The notes beneath the pieces were generated by a model that searched no databases, was not told where the DNA came from, and was given only the letters and a program-made list of their open reading frames with translations. Both the position numbers and the translations under genes were made by a program. Positions 25,573 through 34,597 of a stretch of 64,000 nucleotides of DNA are shown here, piece after piece. Source of the stretch: Kibdelosporangium banguiense (GTDB lineage: Bacteria; Actinomycetota; Actinomycetes; Mycobacteriales; Pseudonocardiaceae); contig NZ_JAGINW010000001.1 in assembly GCF_017876405.1 (NCBI RefSeq), forward strand, positions 2,617,203-2,681,202, written 5' to 3'. The stretch's first letter is position 1. The number at the start of each line of letters is the position of its first letter.

Positions 25573-26697
25573 GTGAAGATCAAGCGGCACGGTGCCGTGA
25601 TCGGCCTCATCGCGGCCGGCGCGCTCGCGCTCACCGCGTGCGGCTCCGACTCGAACACCCCGCAGAGTGGGGGCAGCTCCGGAGCGCCGGCGGCGACCGG
25701 CACCGCACAGGTGGAGTGCGGTGGCAAGAAGAGCCTCGTCTCCGAGGGATCCAGCGCCCAGAAGGGCGCGATGGAGCTGTTCATCCAGCAGTACGGCCAG
25801 AAGTGCTCCGGCCAGCAGCTCGCCTACACACCGTCCGGATCCGGCAACGGCGTCAAGCAGTTCAACGGCGGCATCGCCGACATCGGCGGCTCGGACTCGG
25901 CACTGAAGGACGGCGCCGAGACCGACGCGGCCAAGACGCGCTGCCAGGGCAACCCGGCCTGGAACCTGCCGCTGGTGTTCGGCCCGGTCGCGGTGTCCTA
26001 CAAGCTCGACGGTGCGACCAGCGTCACGCTGACCCCCGAAGTGCTGGCCAAGATCTTCTCCGGCGCGGTCAAGACGTGGGACGACGCCGCGATCACCGCG
26101 GCCAACGGCGGCAAGGCCCTGCCTGCCAAGCCGATCGTCGTGATCTACCGCGGTGACGAGTCGGGCACGACCGACAACTTCCAGCAGTATCTGGGTGCGG
26201 CCGCGCCGAGCGCCTGGACCAAGGGCGCGGGCAAGAAGTTCGCCGGCGGTGTCGGCCAGGGTGCGCAGGGCTCGCCGGGTGTGGCCGAGGCGATCGGTGC
26301 CGCCGACGGCACCATCGGTTACGTCGAGTGGTCCTTCGCGCAGGACAAGAAGCTGAACATGGCCAAGATCGACAGCGGTGCCGGCGCCGTCGAGCTGACC
26401 GCGCAGAGCGCGGCGGCCGCGATCAAGGAAGCCAAGGTCAAGGGCGAGGGCAACAACCTGGTTCTGGACCTGAAGGCGCTGTACGCCAGCAAGGCCGCAG
26501 GTGCCTACCCGCTCGTGCTCGCCACGTACGAGATCGTGTGCTCCAAGGGCTACGACGCGGACACCGCCAAGGCGGTCAAGGCGTTCCTGACCGTCGCCGC
26601 GACCGACGCCCAGTCGGGCCTGGCCGACGCCGGTTACGTGCCGCTTCCCCAGGAGTTCCAGAACAAGCTGCTGACCGCCATCAAGGCTATCGCCTGA
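25573..26697 (+). CDS. pstS: Phosphate ABC transporter substrate-binding lipoprotein
   Basis: The 374-residue protein is the phosphate receptor of the Pst transporter. The signal peptide ends in the lipobox LTAC with Cys23. The phosphate loop SEGSSAQKGAM, then SGSGNGVKQFNGGIADIGGSD and YRGDESGTTDNFQQYL are typical PstS ligand segments. GTG 25573 is chosen because GGAGG lies six bases upstream and the signal peptide begins there. A PHO box precedes it and pstC, pstA and pstB follow. Confidence 0.95.
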   Translation: MKIKRHGAVIGLIAAGALALTACGSDSNTPQSGGSSGAPAATGTAQVECGGKKSLVSEGSSAQKGAMELFIQQYGQKCSGQQLAYTPSGSGNGVKQFNGGIADIGGSDSALKDGAETDAAKTRCQGNPAWNLPLVFGPVAVSYKLDGATSVTLTPEVLAKIFSGAVKTWDDAAITAANGGKALPAKPIVVIYRGDESGTTDNFQQYLGAAAPSAWTKGAGKKFAGGVGQGAQGSPGVAEAIGAADGTIGYVEWSFAQDKKLNMAKIDSGAGAVELTAQSAAAAIKEAKVKGEGNNLVLDLKALYASKAAGAYPLVLATYEIVCSKGYDADTAKAVKAFLTVAATDAQSGLADAGYVPLPQEFQNKLLTAIKAIA

Positions 26698-26723
26698 CCA
26701 GGTAAGGGCTGGCACACTTCGCC

Positions 26724-27809
26724 ATGAGTGAGATCCGGAAGAGGTCTCCGCGCCCCGTCGCCACCGGCTCCGCCGGTGACCGGCGGGGCGGTTCGGCGAC
26801 CGAGACATCAGCGGAGGCACCGATCTCGGTGGAACCTCGACCCAAAGACCCTCCGCCTTCGGAGGGCCAGCCGAACAAAATCGTGACCCGGCCAGGCGAC
26901 CGCATCTTCAGCGGTCTGGCCAAGGGCTCCGGCGTCCTGATCGTTGTCATGATCGTCGCGATCGGGGCGTTCCTGCTTGCCCAGGCGATTCCGTCGCTTG
27001 TGGACAACAAGGCGAACTTCCTGTTCAGCCGCCAGTGGGTGGCCGGCGATCCGAACAACCTCTCGTTCGGTGTGCTGGATCTGTTGCTGGTCACGGTGTT
27101 CAGCTCGATCTTCGCGCTGGCCATCGCGATGCCCATTTCGCTGGGCATCGCGTTGTTCCTGACGCAGTACGCGCCACGCAGACTCGCCCGGCCGTTCGCG
27201 TACATCGTGGACCTGCTCGCCGCCGTACCGTCGATCATCTACGGCCTCTGGGGCGCGGTCGTGCTCGCGCCCGCGCTCGATCCGATCACCGGCTGGCTGA
27301 ACAGTGTCTTCGGCTGGTTCTTCCTGTTCGACACCGGGAACGTCGATCGCAGCATCGGTCAGACGATCTTCACCGCGGGCATCGTGCTCGCCGTGATGCT
27401 GCTGCCGATCATCACCGCGATCAGCCGTGAGGTGTTCGAGCGGACGCCGACGATGCAGATCGAGGGTGCGCTCGCCCTTGGCGCCACGCGGTGGGAGGTC
27501 GTGCGGACGACCGTGCTGCCGTTCGGCAAGGCCGGCTACATCAGCGCGTCGATGCTGGGTCTCGGCCGTGCCCTCGGCGAGACGATCGCCGTGATGATCA
27601 TCCTCGCGACCACGTCCCGGAACTTCGGCTGGAGCCTGTTCGACGGTGGCGACACGATCGCGTCGAAGATCGCCCGCGCGGCGGCGGAGTTCAACGACCC
27701 GCGCAGCGCCGGTGCGTACATCGCCGCCGGTCTCGTGCTGTTCCTGCTGACCTTCGTCGTCAACGCGATCGCGAGGTCGTTCATCGTCGGCAAGAAGGAG
27801 TACGAGTGA
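26724..27809 (+). CDS. pstC: Phosphate ABC transporter permease PstC
   Basis: The 361-residue inner-membrane protein has a long cytoplasmic N-terminus (about 70 residues, Pro and charged) and six predicted helices. The permease EAA-like loop reads [41 protein letters not shown]. It follows pstS by 26 bases and its TGA overlaps the GTG of pstA. PstC forms the channel with PstA. Confidence 0.95.
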   Translation: MSEIRKRSPRPVATGSAGDRRGGSATETSAEAPISVEPRPKDPPPSEGQPNKIVTRPGDRIFSGLAKGSGVLIVVMIVAIGAFLLAQAIPSLVDNKANFLFSRQWVAGDPNNLSFGVLDLLLVTVFSSIFALAIAMPISLGIALFLTQYAPRRLARPFAYIVDLLAAVPSIIYGLWGAVVLAPALDPITGWLNSVFGWFFLFDTGNVDRSIGQTIFTAGIVLAVMLLPIITAISREVFERTPTMQIEGALALGATRWEVVRTTVLPFGKAGYISASMLGLGRALGETIAVMIILATTSRNFGWSLFDGGDTIASKIARAAAEFNDPRSAGAYIAAGLVLFLLTFVVNAIARSFIVGKKEYE

Positions 27810-28714
27810 CGACCACGGATCTCGAACGCCCCGCCGCGGCGCCCGCGTTCCAGGAGATCAGCGCCGGCCGCAAGGCCAAGAACCGGGCGGCCACGATCCT
27901 GGTCAGTGGTGCCTTCGTCGTCGCCGTGGCGCCGCTGATCTGGCTGCTGTGGACGGTTCTGGAGAAGGGCCTCACCCATGTCCTGAACGCCGACTGGTGG
28001 CAGAAGTCGCTGGCCGGCCTGACCGGACGGCAGTCCGGCGGTGGTGCTTACCACGCCATCTACGGCACCCTGGTCCAGGCGGTGATCTGCGCGGTCATCG
28101 CCGTGCCGATCGCCATCATGGTGGCGATCTACCTGGTCGAGTACGGCCGCAACTCGCGGCTGGCCAAGTGGATCACGTTCACTGTGGACATCCTCTCCGG
28201 TGTTCCGTCGATCGTCGCCGCGCTGTTCATCTACGCCCTGTGGGTCACCACGTTGGGCCTGCCACGCAGCGCCTTCGCGGTGTCGCTCGCCTTGGTACTG
28301 CTGATGATCCCCGTGGTCGTGCGGACCACAGAGGAACTGCTGAAGATCGTTCCGGACGAACTGCGCGAGGCTTCCTACGCGCTGGGCATTCCCAAGTGGA
28401 AGACGATCGTGAAAATCGTCGTGCCGACCGCGCTGTCGGGCATCATCACCGGCGTCATGCTGGCGATCGCCCGCGTGATGGGTGAGACCGCGCCGGTGCT
28501 GATCCTGGTGGGCTACACGCAGTACATCAACTACGACCCGTTCGGCGGGAACATGGCGTCGCTGCCGTTGTTCATGAACTCCGAGCGGCTGACCACCAAC
28601 GAAATCGGCGAGGCCAGGGTGTGGGGCGCGGCGGTGACCCTGATCCTGATCATCACCGTGATCAACCTGCTGGCGACCGTGATCTCGCGGCTGACATCAG
28701 TGAAGACCAAGTGA
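27806..28714 (+). CDS. pstA: Phosphate ABC transporter permease PstA
   Basis: The 302-residue membrane protein has six predicted helices and the ABC coupling loop [43 protein letters not shown]. The GTG start at 27806 overlaps the pstC stop (GTGA), so translation is coupled. It completes the permease pair and is followed seven bases later by pstB. Confidence 0.95.
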   Translation: MTTTDLERPAAAPAFQEISAGRKAKNRAATILVSGAFVVAVAPLIWLLWTVLEKGLTHVLNADWWQKSLAGLTGRQSGGGAYHAIYGTLVQAVICAVIAVPIAIMVAIYLVEYGRNSRLAKWITFTVDILSGVPSIVAALFIYALWVTTLGLPRSAFAVSLALVLLMIPVVVRTTEELLKIVPDELREASYALGIPKWKTIVKIVVPTALSGIITGVMLAIARVMGETAPVLILVGYTQYINYDPFGGNMASLPLFMNSERLTTNEIGEARVWGAAVTLILIITVINLLATVISRLTSVKTK

Positions 28715-28721
28715 GGCGGCC

Positions 28722-29498
28722 ATGGCCAAGCGCATAGACGTCAAAGACCTGAACCTGTACTACGGCAAGTTCCACGCGGTGAACCAGGTGACGCTGTCCG
28801 TGCCGCCGCGCAACGTGACCGCCTTCATCGGGCCGTCCGGTTGCGGCAAGTCCACAGTGCTGCGTTCGCTCAACCGGATGCACGAAGTGATCCCCGGCGC
28901 CCGCGCCGAGGGCGAGGTGCTGCTGGACGGCGAGGACATCTACGGCTCCACCGTGGACCCGGTGTCGGTCCGGCGCACCATCGGCATGGTGTTCCAGCGG
29001 CCCAACCCGTTCCCCACGATGTCCATCCGCGACAACGTGGTGGCCGGCCTGAAGCTCGCGGGCGTGCGCGACAAGAAGAAGCTCGACGAGGTGGCCGAGC
29101 GCGCCCTGCGTGGCGCGAACCTCTGGGCCGAGGTCAAGGACCGCCTGGGCAAGCCCGGCGGTGGCCTCTCCGGTGGTCAGCAGCAGCGTCTCTGCATCGC
29201 CCGGGCGATCGCCGTCCAGCCGGACGTCCTGCTGATGGACGAACCGTGCTCCGCGCTGGACCCGATCTCCACTCTGGCCATCGAGGACCTGATCACGGAG
29301 TTGAAGAAGGACTACACGATCGTCATCGTCACCCACAACATGCAGCAGGCTGCCCGGGTGAGCGACCAGACGGCCTTCTTCAACCTGCTCGGCGTCGGTC
29401 AGCCCGGCCAGCTGATCGAGATCGACGACACTGAGAAGATCTTCTCCAACCCCAGCGAAAAGGCGACGGAAGATTACATTTCCGGCCGCTTCGGCTGA
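28722..29498 (+). CDS. pstB: Phosphate ABC transporter ATPase
   Basis: The 258-residue ATPase has Walker [10 protein letters not shown] (37-45), signature LSGGQQQR (149-156), Walker B DVLLMDEP (168-175) and the switch His in VTHNMQQA. It powers phosphate import through PstCA. It ends the pst operon and is followed by a strong hairpin at 29560-29598. Confidence 0.96.
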   Translation: MAKRIDVKDLNLYYGKFHAVNQVTLSVPPRNVTAFIGPSGCGKSTVLRSLNRMHEVIPGARAEGEVLLDGEDIYGSTVDPVSVRRTIGMVFQRPNPFPTMSIRDNVVAGLKLAGVRDKKKLDEVAERALRGANLWAEVKDRLGKPGGGLSGGQQQRLCIARAIAVQPDVLLMDEPCSALDPISTLAIEDLITELKKDYTIVIVTHNMQQAARVSDQTAFFNLLGVGQPGQLIEIDDTEKIFSNPSEKATEDYISGRFG

Positions 29499-29559
29499 CC
29501 GAAACTCCGATTCCGGACGCGCGAGCCCGCTACTCCGAATTGCGTGATCATTTAGACCG

Positions 29560-29598
29560 AATGCCCCTGGTGAGTGATCTTTACTCATCAGGGGCATT
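29560..29598 (+). terminator. Terminator after pstB
   Basis: AATGCCCCTGGTGAGT (29560-29575) pairs with ACTCATCAGGGGCATT (29583-29598), a 16-bp stem with one G-T pair and a 7-base loop. The rest of the 272-base gap to the next gene shows no coding signal and must hold the promoter of the ESX cassette. Confidence 0.85.
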
Positions 29599-29770
29599 GT
29601 GTGTTCTGGATCACTATCTATGGGGTGTTTGACGGAGTTTGCCGAAATAGATGGTCACGGACCGCTTTCAGGTAAGGACCAAGTGGGTGGAACCCGCACT
29701 TCGCTAGGGACACGCTGGGTGTTCGGTTGATACCGTGCGGTCAGATCCGGCGCTAACCCGAGGGGTCCTC

Positions 29771-30181
29771 ATGTACCTCGACGACAAGTCAACCGTTCCG
29801 GCGGCTTGGAATGATCCCGCGCGCAACGCCATGGACCAGATGCTCGAGAACATGAAGAACTTCAAGGAAAGCGCGGCGTCCGGCCAGTTCGCGATCAGTG
29901 AATCCGGTGGTGAGAGCCTGATCAAGGTGATCCGGATGCTGCAGGACTGGCTGGAGGGCCACGACACCGGCACGCTCGAGCAGAAACCGATGCTCGGCGG
30001 CAGCTACGGCGCCAAGGTGATGGCGCCCTTCCTGCAGGAGATCGCGTCCGACGAGCAGGGCTTCATCCCCCAGCTCGCGCGGCTGCGTGACGTGCTCGCC
30101 GACGCCGAGACAGGCGTCCACCAGGCGATGGCCAACTACCGCCGGACCGAGCACGCGGTTGCGGGCACGTACCGCCGATAA
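29771..30181 (+). CDS. Small helical protein, candidate WXG100/EspC-like ESX substrate
   Basis: The 136-residue protein is predicted largely alpha-helical and lacks a signal peptide. Its C-terminus HQAMANYRRTEHAVAGTYRR resembles the ends of EspC-type or WXG100-superfamily proteins, which have YxxxE/D secretion motifs (here YRRTE). ATG 29771 follows GAGGGG. It heads a three-gene cassette with a PPE-like protein and an EspG chaperone. Assignment as an ESX substrate is inference from this context. Confidence 0.65.
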   Translation: MYLDDKSTVPAAWNDPARNAMDQMLENMKNFKESAASGQFAISESGGESLIKVIRMLQDWLEGHDTGTLEQKPMLGGSYGAKVMAPFLQEIASDEQGFIPQLARLRDVLADAETGVHQAMANYRRTEHAVAGTYRR

Positions 30182-30203
30182 GCACAGGCAAGGAGAGGTG
30201 GCC

Positions 30204-31232
30204 ATGCCGAACGAGGCCGATGGCGTCCGCATCGACGACCTGGGCACCGTGGGGTCCACCGGCCCGGCTGAGCTGGGCGTGTCCGGCCTGCTCGCCAGGA
30301 TCGCCGCCCATGTGCGTGCCGCCCAGCACCAGACGACCTGCGACGGCACGCGGCAGGCGCCGATGCCCGTCGGTGTGTTGTACGAGAACGTCGACCACCC
30401 GAGTCTCAAGGCGATGGTCACCGAAGGCGTGGATCCCGCCCAGGTCGGCACCATCGCCTCGAACTGGCAGCAGGCAGGCTCGCGGCTGACCCAGTTCCAG
30501 GACGACGTGACCGGTGCGATCAACACCAGCCGGGCCGAGTGGCAGGGCGACGCCGGTGAAGCCGCGCGGCAGTTCATGGCCGACGTGGGGCGTTGGATCG
30601 GCGACGCCGGCCGTGGCGCCAAACTGGCCGGCGACCAGGCCGCCAAGCAGTCTGAGGCGCTTGCGGCGGCCAAGAACGCGATGCCTGAGCCGGTCGCCTT
30701 CGACGTGGACGCGGCCAACGCCGAACTGCGTCAGATCACCGACCCGGTCCAGCTGATCTCCCGGTACGCCGAGCACATGAAGGCCTATGCAGCCCAGCAG
30801 GCCGCGCAGCGCAGGGCAGCCGAGGTGGTCACGGCCTACGACGCGGCGCTCGCGGAATCCGGCACCATGCCCGCCTTCTCGCCGCCACCCGCCATGGCAG
30901 GCAGCGAGAATGTGCGCACGAATGTGCCGCCAATGCCACGCTCATCGACCGACGCACCCGCAGGCAGCACGTCCCCGCAGTCGGCATCCGGCACCGCGCC
31001 GATGTCGGTGACGTCAAAGACCTCGGAAAGCACGCCCGCATCGGCCGATACGCCACCACAAGCAGCAGCTGCTGTGCCGTTCGCAGGTGGTTTCGCCGCG
31101 GCGCCGCTGATGAACGGCAATACCGAGCGCACGATCGAACCAGCTGTGCCAGGCGGGGCCGCGGCCGCGGACTACATGGTCGAAGGCGACTTCGGCTCCC
31201 AGCGCACGGCACCGCCGGTGATCGGCGGATGA
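30204..31232 (+). CDS. PPE/WXG100-like ESX substrate with Pro/Ala/Ser-rich tail
   Basis: The 342-residue protein has an N-terminal helical domain of PPE/WXG100 type: a helix pair around a WxG turn, here EWQGDAGEAARQFMADVGRWIGDAGRGAK. A low-complexity tail rich in Pro, Ala, Ser and Thr follows (about 210-342), typical of actinobacterial ESX substrates. ATG 30204 follows AGGAGAGG. Its stop overlaps the EspG start by four bases, fitting a substrate-chaperone pair. Confidence 0.78.
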   Translation: MPNEADGVRIDDLGTVGSTGPAELGVSGLLARIAAHVRAAQHQTTCDGTRQAPMPVGVLYENVDHPSLKAMVTEGVDPAQVGTIASNWQQAGSRLTQFQDDVTGAINTSRAEWQGDAGEAARQFMADVGRWIGDAGRGAKLAGDQAAKQSEALAAAKNAMPEPVAFDVDAANAELRQITDPVQLISRYAEHMKAYAAQQAAQRRAAEVVTAYDAALAESGTMPAFSPPPAMAGSENVRTNVPPMPRSSTDAPAGSTSPQSASGTAPMSVTSKTSESTPASADTPPQAAAAVPFAGGFAAAPLMNGNTERTIEPAVPGGAAAADYMVEGDFGSQRTAPPVIGG

Positions 31233-31984
31233 CCGACACATTCACGCTGTCCCTGGCCGCGGTCGACATCCTGTCCGAAGGCCTGGGAGTGGACTGCCGC
31301 CGTTATCCGTTCCAGCTGCCCGGGATCGGGGACTTCGCCGAGGACCGGGTGCGCATCGCGCAGGCCGTGTTCGCCGATCTGGGCCGGCGACGGCTGGTGC
31401 GCAACGAAAAGCTGGACCCGGCCGTGGCCGAGGGTCTGCGGCTGATGGCCCGCTACCGCGTGGCGATCGCCGTGATGGGCACGCTCGACGACGAAAGTGG
31501 TTTGTACGCAAGGGTTTCCGCGGGCAACGACCGTGGTCTGCTGGTCACCCAGGAAGGCCAGATGTTCCGGTTCGAGTTCGTCCGGCCGGAATCCCTGGCC
31601 AGGACCGCGGTCAGCCTGCTGCCCAGGTTGCGGCCCGGGCACGGCCAGTCGGTCACGATCACGACCGCACCCGTTGCCACGGCGGAGAAACCCGAGGGCT
31701 TCAGCCGTCAGGTCCGGCCCCCGCGTACCCCGTCGCAGTCACAAATGGCTGCCGCGCAAGAGATGTTGCGCAAGCCTCGGACTGGGGCCGGATACTTCGT
31801 CGTGTCCGCAATGGACAGTGCAGGCCGGGAGACCCGGGCACCAGGTTTGAGCTGGCTGGACACCGAAGAAGGGCGCTACATGGCGCAGGCACACCCAGGC
31901 GAGGGCGGCGGGACGTTCGCTCCCGCCGACACCATTCGCCTGGTTCAACAGCTCGAAGACCTGATGGCCTCCGTGCTGGATTAG
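31229..31984 (+). CDS. EspG-family ESX secretion chaperone
   Basis: The 251-residue cytosolic protein matches the EspG family of T7SS chaperones that hold PPE proteins before export. Recognisable parts are LSLAAVDILSEGLGVDCRRYPFQLPG at the N-terminus, the strand series AIAVMGTLDDESGLYARVSAGNDRGLL, and a C-terminal GAGYFVVSAMDSAGRETRAPGLSWLDTEEGRY. It is coupled to the PPE-like gene. No EccC, EccD, EccB or MycP gene is in the window, so secretion would need a system elsewhere. Its stop overlaps that of phoU (convergent, four bases). Confidence 0.88.
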   Translation: MTDTFTLSLAAVDILSEGLGVDCRRYPFQLPGIGDFAEDRVRIAQAVFADLGRRRLVRNEKLDPAVAEGLRLMARYRVAIAVMGTLDDESGLYARVSAGNDRGLLVTQEGQMFRFEFVRPESLARTAVSLLPRLRPGHGQSVTITTAPVATAEKPEGFSRQVRPPRTPSQSQMAAAQEMLRKPRTGAGYFVVSAMDSAGRETRAPGLSWLDTEEGRYMAQAHPGEGGGTFAPADTIRLVQQLEDLMASVLD

Positions 31985-32643
31985 AGCTCGTCGGTGCTGT
32001 AACCCGGCATCTTGCCGGTCACCACGAAGACGACCCGGTTCGCGACCGACACGGCGTGGTCGGCGAACCGCTCGTAGAAGCGGCCCAGCAACGTCACGTC
32101 GACGGCCGCGGCCACACCATGTGGCCAGTCGCGGTCCATCAGCACGGTGAACAGGTGCTGGTGCAGGTCGTCCATCTCGTCGTCGGCGTCGTCCAGCGCA
32201 CGGGCCAGCGCGACGTCCTGAGTCCGGATCACCTGCTCGGCCTGGCCGGCCAGTTTGACCGCGACCTTGCCCATCTCGGCAAAGTACGGCTGGACTGAAT
32301 CCGGCAGCACCGGGTTCGGGTGACGACGGCGGGCCGCCTTGGCCACGTGCAACGCCAGGTCACCCATCCGCTCGAGACTTTCCGCGGCGTGGATGACGGC
32401 GAGCACGGTACGCAGGTCGGTCGCGACCGGGGCCTGCAACGCGAGCAGGGCGTATGCCTCTTCTTCCGAGGTCGCCCGGGCGTCGTCGATCTTGGCGTCG
32501 TCCCCGATCACCTGCTCGGCGAGCGCCAGATCGGTTTCCAGTAGGGCACGAGTGGCAAGCGCCATCGCGTCGCCGACCATGGAGCACATGTCGGCCAGCT
32601 GATTTGCGAGTTGACCGAGCTGGTCACGGTAGGCCTCACGCAT
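31981..32643 (-). CDS. phoU: Phosphate signalling protein PhoU
   Basis: The 220-residue protein consists of two three-helix PhoU repeats with the metal-binding pattern ESLERMGDLALHVAKAA in the first and GRFYERFADHAVSVANRVVFV in the second. PhoU links Pst transport to the PhoR/PhoP kinase pair and dampens the Pho response. It faces the pst-ESX block from the opposite strand and has its own PHO box 40 bases upstream, the same arrangement as phoY2 in mycobacteria. Confidence 0.95.
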   Translation of the reverse strand: MREAYRDQLGQLANQLADMCSMVGDAMALATRALLETDLALAEQVIGDDAKIDDARATSEEEAYALLALQAPVATDLRTVLAVIHAAESLERMGDLALHVAKAARRRHPNPVLPDSVQPYFAEMGKVAVKLAGQAEQVIRTQDVALARALDDADDEMDDLHQHLFTVLMDRDWPHGVAAAVDVTLLGRFYERFADHAVSVANRVVFVVTGKMPGYSTDEL

Positions 32644-32682
32644 GCCGCAAGCCTACGGCCAGGCATCTGTTCTTACCGAATC

Positions 32683-32704
32683 GCCAAGTGAACCGTCAGT
32701 GAAC
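32683..32704 (-). promoter_or_regulatory. PHO box upstream of phoU
   Basis: Read on the minus strand: GTTCACTGACG (32704-32694) followed directly by GTTCACTTGGC (32693-32683), two 11-bp direct repeats of the PhoP-binding type, 40 bases before the phoU start. Confidence 0.83.
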
Positions 32705-32722
32705 CACAGTCAACAACTAGGC

Positions 32723-34597
32723 CTAGGCGCAGCTGACATCCCCGGCGTTGACTGTCGACAAGTCCTTGGGCAGTTGCGGGTTGTCAGCCGGGGGTGGTGT
32801 GGTCGGCGTACCGGGGCCGCTCGGGTTGGGCGCGGTGATCTTTCCGGCGTAGTTCGGGCCGAGCAGAATCTGCACGGCGCCACCGAGTGCCGGGTCTTGT
32901 TCGAGCTTCGCACCTGGAACCGAGGCGGCGGCGGTGAACGCGGCATTCAGATCGGTGCCGTACTTGACCACCGTGGCCGGCACTGCCGGGCCGTCGATGG
33001 TCTGCATGACCTGGAAACCCTGATTGCGCAGACCGGTCCCGGCCTTGCGGGCCTCGCCGTCCTTGGCGCCACTGTTGATCACCTGGACCTTGACCGTCTT
33101 CGGGTCGACCAGCTGGCCCTGCTGCGTCTGCAACGACTCCGGCGGCTTGCCGCCGGCCTGGGCCTGCGGGCTGCCATCCGCCTGCTCACCCGGCAGCGGC
33201 AGTTCCTTGATGATCGCGTTGAACAGATTCTGGTTGTCCTTGACGCGCAGAACCTCGTTGCCGCGCTCGTTCGGCAGGCCGACCGTGGGCACCGTGATGA
33301 AGGTGACCTTGCCCGCGCTGACGTTCTGCAGCGACCGGCCCAGCGTCATCAGCTGGTCGGTGTCGATGCCCTCACCGAACGTGGACTTGGTGAACTCGCC
33401 GACGAAGTTGGTCAGCTTGTTGACATCCAGCAGCACCTGGCCGGACATGGCCTTGCGCAACAACGACGACAGGAAGCGCTGCTGGCGCTGGATCCGGCCG
33501 TAGTCGGAGGTCTTGTCGCCCTCTTTGGAGGTCGGGCTGTCCCGGACGTGCCTGGCGCGCACGAAGTTCAGCGCCTCGTCGTCCTTGAGTACGACCTTCT
33601 GGCCGGGCTTCTCGACGATCCAGGTTTTCAGCTCGGTGTCGTACATCGGACGCTCGACACACACCTCGACGCCGTCGACGGCGTTGACCATTCCCTTGAA
33701 GCCGTTGAAGTCGATGCCCACGAAGTGGTTGATGCTCAACCCGGTCAGGTTCTGGATCACCCTGGTGACGCACTTCGGGCCACCGACCTGGAAGACCTTG
33801 TTGAGTTTCTGGTTCTTGGCCGGGGTGACCTTGCCGCCCGGGTACTTGTTGGTGACCGAGTCGTACTTGTCGCAGTCGGGGATCTGCACCTCTAAGTCAC
33901 GCGGAAAGGACACCATGACAGCGCGTTTCCGGTCCTTCGGAATGTGCGCGATCATGATCGTGTCCGCGCGGGCGCCGGGTACGCCCCCGGCAGTGCCGAC
34001 GCCGTCCTCGGCTGCCGCGCCTTCCCGGGTGTCCGAACCGACCATCAGGAAGTTCTCGTCGCCGAGCTGCGCGGCGCCGTCCTTGATGTCGGCCGAGTTC
34101 TGGTCGAGCGACTCGACCTCTCTGAACTGGTCGTCCACCCATTGCTTCGTGCCCCAGACGAAGCCGGTGGCCACGAGCAGGACGACGGCGATGCTGGCCG
34201 CGGTGATCCGGCCGGTCAGCAGCAGCCTGCGGTTGGGCGGTGGCTTGCGCGTCCCGCCACCTCCGGCGGCGGCCGCTGCGGGCTCGCGTCGTGGCTCCGG
34301 CGGTTCCAGTACTTCCACTGGTTCCGGGGGCTCGACGTGCACAGTCGGGAGCTCGGCCAGTTCCTGGTCGAGATTGCCTGCCTGGTCTAGCGGGAGGACG
34401 TCAGGCTCTGCGTCGCCCTCCCCCTCGCCTTTTAGCCACGGCATCAAGCGCTCGCGCTTTTCCTTCTTTAGTCGTTCCTCTTCGGCGAGCTCGTCGTGGA
34501 CGGCGGAGAACCGCGCGAGGGTGGCGTCGACACGGCGGATCTGCTGCACTCCTTCGGAGATGGCTTCCATCTCCGTGGTCATGCTGACCGGGTCCAT
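32723..34597 (-). CDS. LytR-CpsA-Psr (LCP) family cell-wall ligase, main frame
   Basis: From the internal ATG at 34597 the frame encodes 624 residues: an acidic cytoplasmic stretch with a short coiled coil (ELAEEERLKKEKRERL), one membrane helix (RITAASIAVVLLVATGFVWG), the LCP domain (FLMVGSDTREGA, GARADTIMIAHIPKDRKRAVMVSFPRDLEV, INHFVGIDFNGFKGMVNAVDGV, ALNFVRARH), and a C-terminal LytR_C domain (KVQVINSGAKDGEARKAG). LCP enzymes attach glycopolymers such as arabinogalactan or teichoic acids to peptidoglycan. The reading frame stays open to 35137, but its 5' part is out of frame with the natural N-terminus; see 34401-35615. Synteny suggests the Rv0822c orthologue. Confidence 0.85.
   Translation of the reverse strand: MDPVSMTTEMEAISEGVQQIRRVDATLARFSAVHDELAEEERLKKEKRERLMPWLKGEGEGDAEPDVLPLDQAGNLDQELAELPTVHVEPPEPVEVLEPPEPRREPAAAAAGGGGTRKPPPNRRLLLTGRITAASIAVVLLVATGFVWGTKQWVDDQFREVESLDQNSADIKDGAAQLGDENFLMVGSDTREGAAAEDGVGTAGGVPGARADTIMIAHIPKDRKRAVMVSFPRDLEVQIPDCDKYDSVTNKYPGGKVTPAKNQKLNKVFQVGGPKCVTRVIQNLTGLSINHFVGIDFNGFKGMVNAVDGVEVCVERPMYDTELKTWIVEKPGQKVVLKDDEALNFVRARHVRDSPTSKEGDKTSDYGRIQRQQRFLSSLLRKAMSGQVLLDVNKLTNFVGEFTKSTFGEGIDTDQLMTLGRSLQNVSAGKVTFITVPTVGLPNERGNEVLRVKDNQNLFNAIIKELPLPGEQADGSPQAQAGGKPPESLQTQQGQLVDPKTVKVQVINSGAKDGEARKAGTGLRNQGFQVMQTIDGPAVPATVVKYGTDLNAAFTAAASVPGAKLEQDPALGGAVQILLGPNYAGKITAPNPSGPGTPTTPPPADNPQLPKDLSTVNAGDVSCA

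Noticed and set aside
29771..31984. Complete type VII secretion locus
   Set aside because: No EccB, EccC, EccD, EccE or mycosin gene is found in the window; only substrate-like and chaperone genes are present.
32642..33895. Long open frame (417 codons) on the plus strand opposite the LCP gene
   Set aside because: It mirrors the LCP coding strand, is Val/Gly/Leu-rich noise typical of GC-rich antisense frames, and shows no motif.
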